Origin: Epiperipatus broadwayi | Taxonomy: Eukaryota; Onychophora; Udeonychophora; Euonychophora; Peripatidae | Direction: 5' to 3' | NCBI GenBank assembly: GCA_028023455.1 | Contig: JAQFVV010000355.1 | Span: 624,001 to 688,000, forward strand | DNA length: 64,000 bases | Shown here: positions 34,700 to 45,739 of the stretch, in pieces | How the letters are laid out: each line of letters opens with the position of its first letter | How positions within the stretch are numbered: the stretch's first letter is position 1 | Notes under the pieces: generated by a model | Seen by the model: only the letters and a program-made list of their open reading frames with translations | The model's database searches: none | What the model was told of the DNA's origin: nothing | Made by a program: the position numbers and the translations under genes

Positions 34700-36945
34700 T
34701 CTCTTTTAATAATAGGTCTAAATGAAATCCATTCAGTTTTTTAGTAAACTCAATAGTATCAGTGATATCTGTTTGTTCTTTCAGCTATATATTCCCTAAT
34801 TTAAATTTCTTCATATTTTCATTGATTGGTCTGAAATCTCTGTATTGCTTATCTGTCATACATTCATAAGTAAAAATTAGTAAAACCCATATTAAAAGGT
34901 TCTTATTTAAATGCATACAAATTGTTTTTTAATATTATGCTATTTAACAAAAAACACTACCAAATTTAATTCTATAATTAATTGCATCCATAATTTTTGA
35001 TTATAAATCTTTATTTTCTTCTATGAAAATCCGTTGAATATTACTTTAGACTTTTAAGAATTAATCTTTAATCCTATTTTTTTATATTTTCATTGGAGAA
35101 CTCTTGCAACATTTCCTGAAGCACTAAAATAGTAATTTTAAAAACAATTACAGATGACTTAAATAATCTTCATGTATTTTATCCTCTTCACTTCCTCACT
35201 TTAATCCACAAAACATGTCTTTTAAATTGTTGTATAAAGTTTTGGAAATATGGAATTATTCTATCACTTCTGAATAGTGTTAATTTTTTAGTATCACTAT
35301 ACAATCTAAAATTTGGATTTGCATTTTGGCAAATATTATTGAGAATATGACAAAATTGTAAATCTACATATTTATGGTTCATTGCTTTAAATTGCTGCAA
35401 ATACTTTTACCGAATCAAATATCTTCTCATAACTTACATATCCAAATCATAATGGCTATTCATACTTATTGTTTTTTTTTTTTTCATAATTTCTCTCAAT
35501 ATTTGAATATGATTTGCAGCACTAAAACTACTTTTAAATCTATTGTTCTTTTCATTGATTACAATTCAAAGTTCACTGTAGATGAATTATAATTAAGTTG
35601 ATAAAATTTTATTTAATACAGATAGAAGACTCATGGATATGTACTTTCTAATACCTTTTTTATTACCTTTTAAAATATCAGTTTTATTACTGCAGTCTTC
35701 TAATTATCTGACGCACCTTTATTATTTAGACATATGTCAATAATAATCCCACCATTTCTGGATCTTTGCATTTCTTTATAGATTAAATTAAACATCTCAC
35801 CTTTTTATTCAAAGTGATGGGCAGTTCCATAGCAACCCTAGAATGGGGTTTTTTTTTATGTAACTCTTCCATACATTTTGTGACATTTATTATCTTTTTT
35901 AGCAATAACTCCATTTTTGTTTTTAATTACTGAAGTAACTTTTCTCTCATACTAAGATGTTGTTTTATAACTTCCAAAATTTTTATTCTTTTTAGTAACA
36001 TTTTAAAGAACTCCAGATTTTCTTTTTTTTTTTTAATGGATCAGTTTTAAATATTTTCATCTTCCTTCTTTTTTCTTCATATACTGTCCTTATCTCAGGT
36101 GAAAATTTACTGTAGAATTGCTCATTTTAGGGAGTATAAGCTATCTTCTTATTTTGTCAATTAAGTTTAAACATTTTAAAAGTCTATTTGTATTTTTAAT
36201 CAATTAGAAAGATATGTTTTAATGCATTGAAGTGTTTCTGCAGGTTACAAATATAAATTAACAATTAAATATTATTTTATTTGTTTTTGTCTCTCATCTC
36301 ATTAATTGATTATCACTTTCCATGTTATATCTATTAAAAACATTATAATATTGAACTTAATACTTTCTATTAATCAAAATATGATTCTATTTTTCTGTAC
36401 TTTGGTTTAGATGTTTCCACATTGACTTTCTTTTAGTATTTTTTTTTTAAAAGAAACTTCATAATAAACTTTTTTTACTATTCTGAAATTTCTACAAGTT
36501 TGTATCAATTTATCCACAACACTTTTGTATTTCCATCCTTTCACAATTGCAGCAATGTAACTGTCCTATGGGAAATTTGAAAATCTTTCTTTATTGCTGA
36601 AATAAAAAGAATTGTGTATATTTATATAAAAATCCTCTAATTCTCATGACATTAAAAACTTGTTGGGTCACATATTCAAATTGTCTGATTTTGATATGTT
36701 TCACTAAGGTGAATATCTATCTAATCTTGCCACTCTATCTGATACATCATCAATTTCCACAATATTCTATTTTTATCTATATTTTTGATATATATATCTT
36801 TACAGTATTGTATGTCAAATTTTTAAATCAGTTGCCTTTTTATATTTTTTCTAACTTCACAAAGTCTAACAATAATATATTTAATATTATTTCTTCTCCC
36901 TATTCGTGCAATTTTCCTTCATTTAAAAGAAGATAATTAAATCTG
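34700..36945 (-). pseudogene. decayed RTE-type LINE (minus strand)
   Basis: Read on the minus strand from 36945: an endonuclease start with 'EGKLHE' and 'FVKLEK' fragments parallels the plus-strand copy at 48.5 kb. Then come RT-region fragments 'NNRFKSSFSAANHIQILREI' (the 'AGFR..fST.DHI' motif 2 region), 'YEKIFDSVK' (catalytic motif A of the 'DYEKAFDSV' type), a piece near 35.2-35.4 kb, and 'DKQYRDFRPINENMKKFKLG' in the C-terminal region. Many stops and frameshifts are present. RTE-clade elements encode an APE endonuclease and RT in one ORF. The clade call rests on motif spelling and on similarity to the other copy in this window. Confidence 0.6.
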
Positions 36946-37074
36946 AAGTTGTTAATCAAAACGAGAACTTGACTTTACAATTAGCCACTAATTTCTGACT
37001 TGATTTACAACCTTGTGGCTTTTTTTAAAAATAAGAGATATATATTAACTTTGCTGTTATTATTATAAATATAT

Positions 37075-38010
37075 TGTAACCAGTTGGTTATATAGCTGCA
37101 GTATAAAACAATAAATAATAAGATAGTTGGCAGCATGTTCCTCTGGTTTGAGAATAGATAATTATTTTATTAATGGGAAAAAATAATATTAAATTTTCTT
37201 AGACCTATTTTTTAAAAGGTCATTATTTAACTCAATATTTGTAAAATCCCCATATGATAGTATGAAAATTCTCAAACATTAAATATATTTAAAAGTTTTT
37301 TTTTAAAAAAAAAAAAAAAAAGACATGGATGAACAAAATAAGATTTTAGTAACTTTGTAAATTTTATTTTTAATTAATCAGAGTTGTTTTTTTAAATCTC
37401 TCTTTAATGAAAAATAAAAATCAAACCAATTCAATTAACTGATTATCTTGTTGTTTTTGCAAGATTTGGTTTTTTTTTTTTTCCATATGTTATAGCATCG
37501 GCCGGGACGCGAACCCACAACCATCTGCAACCAACTACTTGCTTGCATGGCGGTTGCGATACCTATCGGTTAACAACGCAAGACAAGATTTGGTTTTTAA
37601 TTAGAAAGGAATGCCAATAATTTTATGTTGTTAATTTTAAGTTATTGACTTGTTTTCAATATCTATGATTAAGAACAAAATTGTCTGAAGAACAGTATTT
37701 ATAAAATTTTATCTAATTGATTGTCATAAAGATTATCATGTAAGAGACAGATCGTAATTGGCTTGCAGTAAGATTGTTCTAGAAAAAAAATATATGTGAG
37801 AGTGTGAATTAGTGACTATACCCAAAAGTCTGGAGAGGTTATTGCTAACTTAATTGTTGAAGAGACTAATCAAATCTTAATCCAGCTGCTGAAAAATATA
37901 GAAATTTGCAAACTTAACTATTGAAGAGTGCAGTCAGATCTTAATTCTGTAGTATTACAAATAATGACCAAATTGTGGGCCTGATGATGATCATGTTCTT
38001 ATGATCAATG
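37075..38010 (+). repeat. 5' LTR, interrupted by a SINE
   Basis: It shares with 42390-43234 the words 'gatagttggcagc', 'gtaaaatccccatatgatag', 'ttctcaaacattaaatatat' and 'tagaaaggaatgcca', plus the repeated 'gaagagtgcagtcagatctt' motif near the end. Homology fades after about 38005. The SINE at 37475-37583 is absent from the other LTR. Confidence 0.75.
37475..37583 (-). mobile_element. tRNA-derived SINE, copy 2, inverted
   Basis: Read on the minus strand: 'cttgcgttgttaaccgatag', then a B box 'GGGTTCGCGTCCC', then 'ggccgatgctataacatatg' and a poly(A) (the T run at 37471-37482). It is flanked by perfect 15-bp direct repeats 'caagatttggttttt' (37460-37474 and 37584-37598). The sister LTR carries the single uninterrupted site at about 42772-42786, proving the duplication arose by insertion. 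This is the longest and best-preserved tRNA-like head of the three copies. Confidence 0.92.
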
Positions 38011-38261
38011 ATAACATAACTGGAATTTCAGAAATACACCTGAAAAACAAAATTCTGTATTTTGATGCAGAATTAATTTAAACTTATTGCTCTGAAATGT
38101 GACAAAAGTATATAGAATGATTGCTATAATTCAATTATAAATTAAAATTTTGAAATATTAATATTTATTTATGGAGTTCATATTTAAAGTTGAACAGATA
38201 ATCAAGGCATGATTTTGAAGATTGTATTGAGTTTTTGACTGTTGAAAATTGTTTAGATGTA

Positions 38262-39109
38262 CACCTGGGTCTCGTTTTATGTGATAGATAGGTTTCTCAG
38301 AAAACGCGCAAACGAAATCGCGCAAAAATAGACGTAACTTACATTGGAAAGGGGGGGGGGGGTCTGTGATTTTTCAAAATTCATGTAAAAGCAAAGCACC
38401 AATGTAAAATTACTTTAAAATTCATGCAAAAAAAAATAAATAAGGAAATAAAATATGACTAATAAAAAATTTCAAATTTGAAAAAAATTGATACAAGACA
38501 AATTTTTTTAACTATAATATTTAATTTTATTCAAAATAATATATTTTTATGCATAATTTACAGTACAGTAATTTACATTTTTATACACATTTTAATTATT
38601 ATGATTTTCTGGTGACAATGTAATTAGTAATTAATCTTTGAGACAATGATTTTATTAATTGTTTATGAAGCTCGCGATATCCAGACATACAACCATTTAG
38701 CTCTTGTTGGAATTTAAGTCATTAACAAGAAAATAATATTTGATTATGTTCTTTTTTAAAAAGCAAAAACAGAATGTGATTTAAAATGCAAAATTAATAC
38801 GCACAATGTTTGAACAAATTTACATTATAATCTTGTAAAATTTAATATGTGTATACATAAAATGTGGAAATCATGATTTTAATTTCATTATTGCATAAAA
38901 TCTTACTATTATAAAGCACTGAAAATATTGAAATTACTAAGATGAAGATCGAATTCCAATAATGTGCTATTACTTTCAATATAACGTAAGTGCGCAAAAT
39001 TTATTATTTAAAGTAATAGCGCATTATTGGAAATTGACTTCCAGTGAAACATGAATCCCATAACTTCAAAATCGTGTTAAATAAGACCATGTAAAAAGAG
39101 ACCCAAGTG
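38262..39109. mobile_element. non-autonomous DNA transposon, TA target, nested in the LTR element
   Basis: Imperfect terminal inverted repeats begin CACCTGGGTCTCGTTTTATG at 38262 and end as the reverse complement of CACTTGGGTCTCTTTTTACA at 39109. Both sides are flanked by TA, as in Tc1/mariner-type insertion. Inside is a second inverted pair (around 38956-38985 and 39015-39040, 'cgcattattggaa' against its complement) and an 11-12-base G run at 38350. There is no transposase ORF. The size and lack of coding make it MITE-like. Confidence 0.7.
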
Positions 39110-39978
39110 TACTTTCAGTTTTGGTGATGGGTGGAGGATTGTGTTATTGGTTTGAGGATGCAAAGTTTTCATGCAAGTCCATGGAGTGTTCTTTCTAAAT
39201 CATTACTTCAACTCTTTCAGATTTTTAGATTTTTCTCGATTGTTTATCATGGCCCAGTTAACATAGTTCTGCCATGAACCCTATAAGTTCCCAAGAAAGA
39301 GATCAAGTCATAATTTATATTTTCCACACTCTAAAATTCAAAGGAGCAGGGCTTTGCAAAGATTGATGCATTTTTATTTCATATCAAATGTTGTGGTAGC
39401 CTATAGTGTCTAAATTCAGATAGACCTTTGGGAGTTTGTGCTGCATGGTATATTTATAGTCCAGTGACTGGATTCTGTATCTATCCCAAAATTGCAAGAC
39501 ACAATGCATTATTGTGCTATCAGATTTTCATCAGATTTCTAAGAACAGTTTTGATAAATTGTTCTTGACATGAACTTGTGTTTGTATATGCCTATGTACT
39601 AATAACAAAAATACAATAGAAATGGAAATCTGTCACACACATGAACAGGATAGAATTGGAGAATAAAGGAGAAGAAATAAATTAATTAAATAAAACCAGG
39701 TATCGAGAAAATAAGGTTGAAGGAGGAGCATATTAGGGAATAATGATAATATAGTAGTCATGTTAGATAAGCTGAAATATGATTGCATGAAAAAAAAAGG
39801 TGATGTTACACTTATTTTATGTGATATTTTTAAAAGTTCAGATTTGTAGTTCCTGTGTAAAATAATTCAATACAGTTTATTTTGAAGAATAAAAGTATAT
39901 AATAGTAACATTTATGCATACAAGAGAAAAAGTGAAAAAGATGAAAGAACATGATCCAAAAAAAAAGATCACCAACCA

Positions 39979-41380
39979 ATGGAAGGAATTCAGAGAATAA
40001 AAGAGGCATTCATGTTATCCCAATTGTTAAAAAGGTTTAAAGAAAATAGTAAAAAGGGAAATCAACAAAGAGAAGATAAAAACAAAGAGAAGAGGATAAT
40101 AAAGAAAGGGAAAAAGAAAATAGAGAGACTTTCAAAGAGAAGGTGATAATAAAAAAATAGAAGAAGAGAATAAAAATGAGACCAACAAAGAGAAGATGAT
40201 AATAAACAAAGAGAAGAAGAGAATAAAAAGAGAGATCAACAAAGAGAAGAGGAGAATATAAAGAATCAACAAAGAGATTAGTAAATAGAAATTTTGAAAG
40301 AAATAAAAGTAGATATGCTACAAAAAATTGAACAAAACAATAAAAATATGGCTAATGAAATTGCAGACTGAATCAAACAAATTAAAAAAGTTCTGAATGA
40401 AATAAGACAAAACAAAGAACAACAGGATTTGAAAATAAGATATATAAGAAGTATTGGATAATAAAATTAGCCAAGTGCAGAGGCAATAGAATTTATAAAT
40501 AATGAAACTCAATGAAGCTTGGAATTGGTACAAGAGCATATAGGAGACCTGGCAAACAAATTAAATTCCTGCAGGTCAGAGATGATGATAGAATGCTGAA
40601 AGAGTAAAAAGATTTGAGGATGACCGTAGACAAGATGGTCAAACTGAAAAAAACAGTCACATCTACATAAATAAGAGAAGGAATTGAAAATACAAAGAAA
40701 GAGGAAGTAAAGATAGATCATCAATACACAAATCAAATGTCTGGAATCATTAACCAGTTTTTAAAAAAGTATTTTTTCAGAAAATGCTGGTGAGACACTC
40801 ATTGAATTTTTTAAGTCTGCAAAGATATTTTAGGACTAATACCATTACTGAAGAGGCAAAGCTAGAAATAACATGTAAACATCTTCAGTGTGAATTCCAG
40901 GCATGGTGAGATTTTCTATTTACCATCCTCATAATTTTATTGAGTGCTACTGGAGTGAGGATTACCAGGAAGGGGTGAAACATAAAGTATCCCAAAAGAA
41001 GTGTCCTCCTAGTGAGCCCTACACTCCATTTTTAGAAAGCAAGTAGCCAAATAGAGAGCACTCACTGCAGATCCTCTTTCAGAATTACCACAAATAAGAA
41101 TATTAAAACACAGCTTCCCAAGACATATTGAAAGGATGTTAATTGGCACTGACAGGCAAACAATTGAGCAGATTGCTAAACTGATAAATGCATTTGACAG
41201 CAGCAAACCTGCATATACTGAAAAAGAAGAGAGATTTAAATATCCAACTAAATTGACCTACAGTGAAGATAGTAATCCATATATAAATGCTATCCAATAT
41301 GGGAAGCAGAAAATAAAGATACTACCATGGTATCAAAATGGAAGTGCCACAATGGAAGAGGAAATGGAGATCAATGGGTA
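39979..41380 (+). pseudogene. decayed Gag-like coding remnant
   Basis: It begins with an ATG-started 55-codon frame, 'MEGIQRIKEAFMLSQLLKRF', rich in Lys/Gln/Glu like the N terminus of many retroelement Gag proteins, and continues in a purine-rich coiled-coil-like stretch. After several frame changes come 'RYFRTNTITEEAKLEITCKH', then 'LPQIRILKHSFPRHIERMLI', 'GTDRQTIEQIAKLINAFDSS' and 'KPAYTEKEERFKY'. The second part has the 'LP...I..h.P..i...l.g.d..ti..i..lina' style of metazoan LTR-element Gag capsid regions. No zinc knuckle or pol was recognised. The family assignment is inferred from position between LTRs plus this style. Confidence 0.5.
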
Positions 41381-42085
41381 ATATTCATAATCCTACCAGA
41401 ATTTGAATAATTCAAAGATCTGGAAGTAAATGAAACATTTATGGAGAAAATACTCATCAGAAATATGATTCTTCATCCCATGACAGAAGACAAATAATTG
41501 GACAAACCAGAACTAGATCACTTCACAAACAGAGTTATTATCAGAGAACTGATCATAATTCTCAGTCTCCCAATGCAGGGTGCAGTTATAATTCTGACAA
41601 AGATAACCAACAAAAGAAAAATGATGAAGCTGAAACCAAGTAAAGGAGAAAATACTTAGAAATTGGAGGTAAATATTAGGAAGTATTGTAGCATTGCCTT
41701 CAGTGCTGATGGTAGGTGGTAGTATTCTTATAGACATAAAGATGCAGGGTGTTCATGATGCTCCAATGTTTTATCTCTGCACTGCACTTTCCAAAGGTTT
41801 AAACAATTTTTGAATAAGCCCATCATATGAGCTGGGCTTTCAATCAGTAGAATATTGAATTATTTTGGTCATTTTTTTCTCAATATGCCCTCTGTATAGT
41901 AAGTTGTGTTTGTGCTTAAACAGATAGCTTTTAGTGGTATTCATGCTGCATGGTAAGATTGTGTTCTGTGATAAGATTTTCCATCCATCATTATGCTGGA
42001 GGCAGGCATGCATATATTAAGCCAACAGTCACCCTATCTCCAAAAATAACAATAGCTCAAATAAATGAGACTGTTACCAGCAACT

Positions 42086-42290
42086 AAATAGCCTAACATG
42101 GCTTAATTTACATATTATATCCCAACTTGTAAGTTTGTGTAAATATTAAGGTACAGCAAAGCATGACTAACAATAGACAGCAAAGAAATGAGACAATTAC
42201 TTCTGATCAAATAGCCCCACAAGACTTAATATATTGTGTCCCAACTTGTAAGTCTGTGTAAATGTTAACGCACAGCAAAACATGACTGAC
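42086..42290 (+). repeat. two-copy tandem repeat upstream of the 3' LTR
   Basis: 'cccaacttgtaagtttgtgt' with 'aggtacagcaaagcatgact' recurs about 120 bp later as 'cccaacttgtaagtctgtgt' with 'cgcacagcaaaacatgactg'. It sits just inside the right LTR and is probably part of the element's 3' untranslated region. Confidence 0.7.
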
Positions 42291-42389
42291 ATAAATTTTT
42301 GTTGTAGTGAAATAAAATTAGCTGAATTAAACGAAAACATCAAGAAAGAGATTCAACTCAATTTCATTCCCCGTATAAGATCAGGGTAC

Positions 42390-43234
42390 TGTAATGAGTT
42401 GGTTACATAGATGCACTAGAAAAAATAAATAATTAGATAGTTGGCAGCTTGTTCCTCAAGTTTGAAAATAAATTATTTTATTAATGGGGAAAAATAATAT
42501 TTAAATTTTCTTAGAGCTATTTTATAAAGGGTCCTTATTTAATTCAATATTTGTAAAATCCCCATATGATAGTATGGAAATTCTCAAACATTAAATATAT
42601 TTAAGAGTATTTTTTTAAAATAAAAATAAAAATAAAAGACAGGGAAAAACAAAATAAGATTTTAATAACTTTGTAAATTTTATTTTTAATTAATCAGTTG
42701 TTTTTAAATCTCTCTTTAATGAAAAAGAAAAATCAAACCAATACAATTAACTTATTATCTTGTTGTTCTTGCAAGATTTGGTTTTTAATTAGAAAGGAAT
42801 GCCAAGAATTCTATGTTGTAAATTTTAAGTTCTTACTTGTTTTCAATATCTATGATTAAGAAGAAAATTGGCTGAACAATTGTATTTATAAAATTTTATC
42901 TAAATGGTTGTCATGATTATTATCACGTAAGAGCAGATTGTAATTAGCTTGGGGCAAGATTGTTTTAAAAAAAATATATGTGGAGGTGTGAATTAGTGAC
43001 TATACCCAAGTGTCTGTAGAGGTTATGGCAAATGTAACTATTGAAGAGAGCAGTCAAATCTTAATCCTGTGGATGAAAAATATAAAAGAAATTATTGTCA
43101 ATGTAACTGATGAAGGGAGCAGTCAAATTTTAATCCTGTAGCATTACAAATGGATACCCAGCTGAGGGCCAATGATGATCATGTACTGGTAACCATCACC
43201 TCAGGTACCCCCTTATTTTTCCTGCAGTGTTACA
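42390..43234 (+). repeat. 3' LTR with empty SINE site
   Basis: The 845-bp direct copy of the left LTR starts TGTAATGAG and ends GTTACA. At 42772-42786 the sequence 'caagatttggttttt' is single and uninterrupted, where the left LTR has the SINE and the duplicated 15-mer. Differences from the left LTR include many substitutions and short indels. A short duplicated motif, 'gaagrgagcagtcaaatctt', occurs twice near the end. Confidence 0.75.
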
Positions 43235-43689
43235 ATATATATATGTATAATTTATTCATGAACAAATTTATTCTACCTTTAAAAAAATCCAGTTGATATG
43301 TTAATTGAACACTATCAGGCCACCTAGAAAAATACCTATGGTGTAATTTGGTTTTAAACTGAAGTGAAAATCTAAAAAACTCACCATAGTCACTGATTTA
43401 CAATGATGAAAATACCATTCATATTCATATGCCATATAATTAATCACACAGTAATAACAGTTGCAATGATAAAAATATATGAAGTGGACATTAGAAATTT
43501 GCATCTTTTAATGTTTTTAAGCTTAAAACGAAGTTAAACATTCTCTTTTCAGTTAGTTGCAGCCAATTTAGTAAGAAAATGATTTAGACATTGTACAATA
43601 TGGTAATTCCAAAATATAGTTCTAAATGTTTTTAAAAATGAAAGTTGCTTAAATTGTTTAGCAAGTTCAAGTATGTTAGTAATCAAAAT

Positions 43690-44480
43690 GCATATTAAAA
43701 ATAGTTAAAAACAATATCCAATTTGCTTGAAAGTATGTGATGATATATTAGATATGATAATATGTTAGACTATTTATATCATCTATTATTAAATGTTGAA
43801 TGTAAAACATATTTTAAATTTTTCAACTATAAGCAACTTGTCAATAATTGGAAACAAATAGACAACATATGTTAACAATTACATAGTATTTCAAGTAGTA
43901 GTATTCTCCACTCTTCTTGAGGTGTTGCTGGCCTGAGCATGGACAATATTAGCATTGAATATGAACTTACACCTTTAGATTTTTCAAAATTGATTTAAGG
44001 CAACACACTAACCAACTGAGCTATTCTATCTCAGGAAAGAATTAGTCAAAATTTCATATATTTATCTATGAAGATCAGTTCAAAAAAATTGAAAAATTCA
44101 GGAGGATTTGAACCAATGCTCATAGATAAATTTATGAAATTTCTACTAACTGCTGCATTTGATCAGATTAGATCAGTTCATTGGAGCATTACCTTCAAAT
44201 CTCATATTCAAGAGTCTAAAGGTGTAAGTTTGACTCCTATGCTAATTTTGACATTGATCAGGCCAGCAACATCTGAAAAAGAATAAAGAATAATACTACT
44301 CAAAATATTGTGTAATTGCTAACCTGTGTTGTCTATTTGAGTGTAATTACTAACAAGACATTTGTACTTGAAAACTTTAAATAAAGTTTAAAATCTTCTA
44401 TACACTAAATATTTAATGATAGATGATGGAAATACTCTGACATTATCATATACAATATACAATTGTCTTAATATAAATGT
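43690..44480. repeat. foldback family C with an internal tRNA-like segment
   Basis: Left and right halves are reverse complements with about 150 bp of less similar DNA between. 'gacaacatatgttaacaatt' with 'acatagtatttcaagtagta' pairs with 'tactactcaaaatattgtgt' and 'aattgctaacctgtgttgtc'. 'gaggtgttgctggcctga' pairs with 'tcaggccagcaacatctg'. Near the middle the minus strand reads 'tagctcagttggttagtgtg' (a good tRNA A box) about 45 nt before 'ggtgtaagttcatattcaat' (a degenerate B box). It looks like an element that captured or derives from a tRNA. It is not a functional tRNA because the stems do not close. Confidence 0.7.
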
Positions 44481-44811
44481 ATTACAAACTTTCCCCTCTC
44501 TTTATTATTTTAGCATCTTCTATTGTAATTTTGAATAAATAGCAATGTCTAAATAGTAGTCTATTTAATCAACAACTGTAAATTAATTAATGTTTTTGTA
44601 TTTATCAATGCATAACATATTATTCAAGCTTACAATAGATGGGTGCTAAAGAGATAAAAGTAGGTATTGTTATTTCTACATAACAGGTTAATTAAATCAA
44701 ATAATGTGATATAGGTAATAAATCTATTATCATATTAAGCTTTTATTGTATTCATTTTTTAAAGAAAATAATTTGCATTATTTGACAGTTTACACTAAAT
44801 CATTCAGGGCT

Positions 44812-44905
44812 GTCAAACATTGGTGGCCGAGTGGTCAGCAGAGTTGCCTTACAAGCAATTGTACCGGGTTCGCTTATCGGATGATGCTTTGACACATGAA
44901 AAAAA
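44812..44905 (+). mobile_element. tRNA-derived SINE, copy 3
   Basis: The head 'attggtggccgagtggtcag' (A box) is followed by 'ccgggttcgcttatcggatg' (B box), 'atgctttgacacatg' and an A tract. It is flanked by direct repeats 'aaatcattcagggct' at 44797-44811 and 44906-44920 (15 bp, the leading As being ambiguous with the tail). It is homologous to the copies at 27.5 and 37.5 kb. Confidence 0.9.
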
Positions 44906-45281
44906 AAATCATTCAGGGCTATTGACAGTTACTTTTGAAGTTTCAGTGCTGCACTTTTAATTTTTAAGTATTTATGTTTATTTAGTTAAAAGGGCAAATG
45001 GAAAAAAACAATATAGACTAATTTACTAAAATGTAATGCAGAGAGCATACCAATAGCTCAAACAGGCTCTTAATTGATAAGACTGGTAAAAGAAAATATT
45101 AAAAATCTCTGTCTGGAATATTCTTATCCCCAGACCAATTGTTTTCCAGCTAATGGCTCACCTCAGTGAGGAGCTAGAATATTCAGACACTAGATCTAAA
45201 ATATTAACTCAAAACCCAGCATTTATGTTATACGTTGAGTTGATATTTTAGATCTAGTGTCAGAATGTTCGGTACTTGTGT

Positions 45282-45475
45282 ATAATTCAACTGATGATGT
45301 ATTACCCTGAAGGCATATCAGTCTAATCTTGCGATTTTTAAGATAACGTCTCCAAGTGATCTGTGGACACATGTAATCGCTAAAATGTGTCTGCAGATCA
45401 CGTGAACACGGTACATTAAAAATCGCAAGATTAGACTGATATGCCTTCAGGGTAATACGTCATCGGTTGAATTAT
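45282..45475. repeat. 194-bp subterminal hairpin
   Basis: Arms of about 60 nt (45282-45341 and 45416-45475) are almost perfectly complementary: 'accctgaaggcatatcagtc' with 'taatcttgcgatttttaa' pairs with 'ttaaaaatcgcaagatta' and 'gactgatatgccttcagggt'. The loop contains a second inverted pair, 'gtgatctgtggacacat' and 'atgtgtctgcagatcac'. The left arm overlaps the terminal repeat of the 1.77 kb element. Confidence 0.9.
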
Positions 45476-45739
45476 CCAGGTCACATGCTAAAAAATATTC
45501 AAAAATGAAAAATATCTGATGCAGGTCAGGCAAATACTAAAAAAAAAATGTACATGCATGCGTCAAAATATTATTCTCAATTTTAAAATACAGCAGCGCG
45601 TAGCGCTAGAATTGGCGGGGGGGCTCCGGATGTTTTTGTTGGGCCGCAGACCTGGCATACACATATATCAGACATTGTATTACTCTCATAGCTGTATGAT
45701 ATAATTCAAAAATTAAAAATAAAATTAAAACGTAATTCA

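Larger units (their letters stand above)
37075..43234 (+). mobile_element. LTR retrotransposon, gag remnants, no pol
   Basis: Two direct copies of a unit of about 0.85-0.95 kb (37075 to about 38010, and 42390-43234) bracket 4.4 kb. The left starts TGTAAC and the right ends GTTACA. ATAT flanks both outer edges (37071-37074 and 43235-43238), fitting a 4-bp target duplication. The internal region encodes decayed Gag-like peptides but nothing like protease, RT or integrase, so it is a deleted or non-autonomous copy. An 848-bp DNA transposon (38262-39109) and, in the left LTR, a SINE are inserted. The LTRs differ at many positions (substitutions and indels), so the element is old. Confidence 0.7.

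Noticed and set aside
43980-44060. Possible functional tRNA gene on the minus strand
   Set aside because: The A box is good, but acceptor and anticodon stems do not close and the B box is degenerate; treated as part of foldback C.
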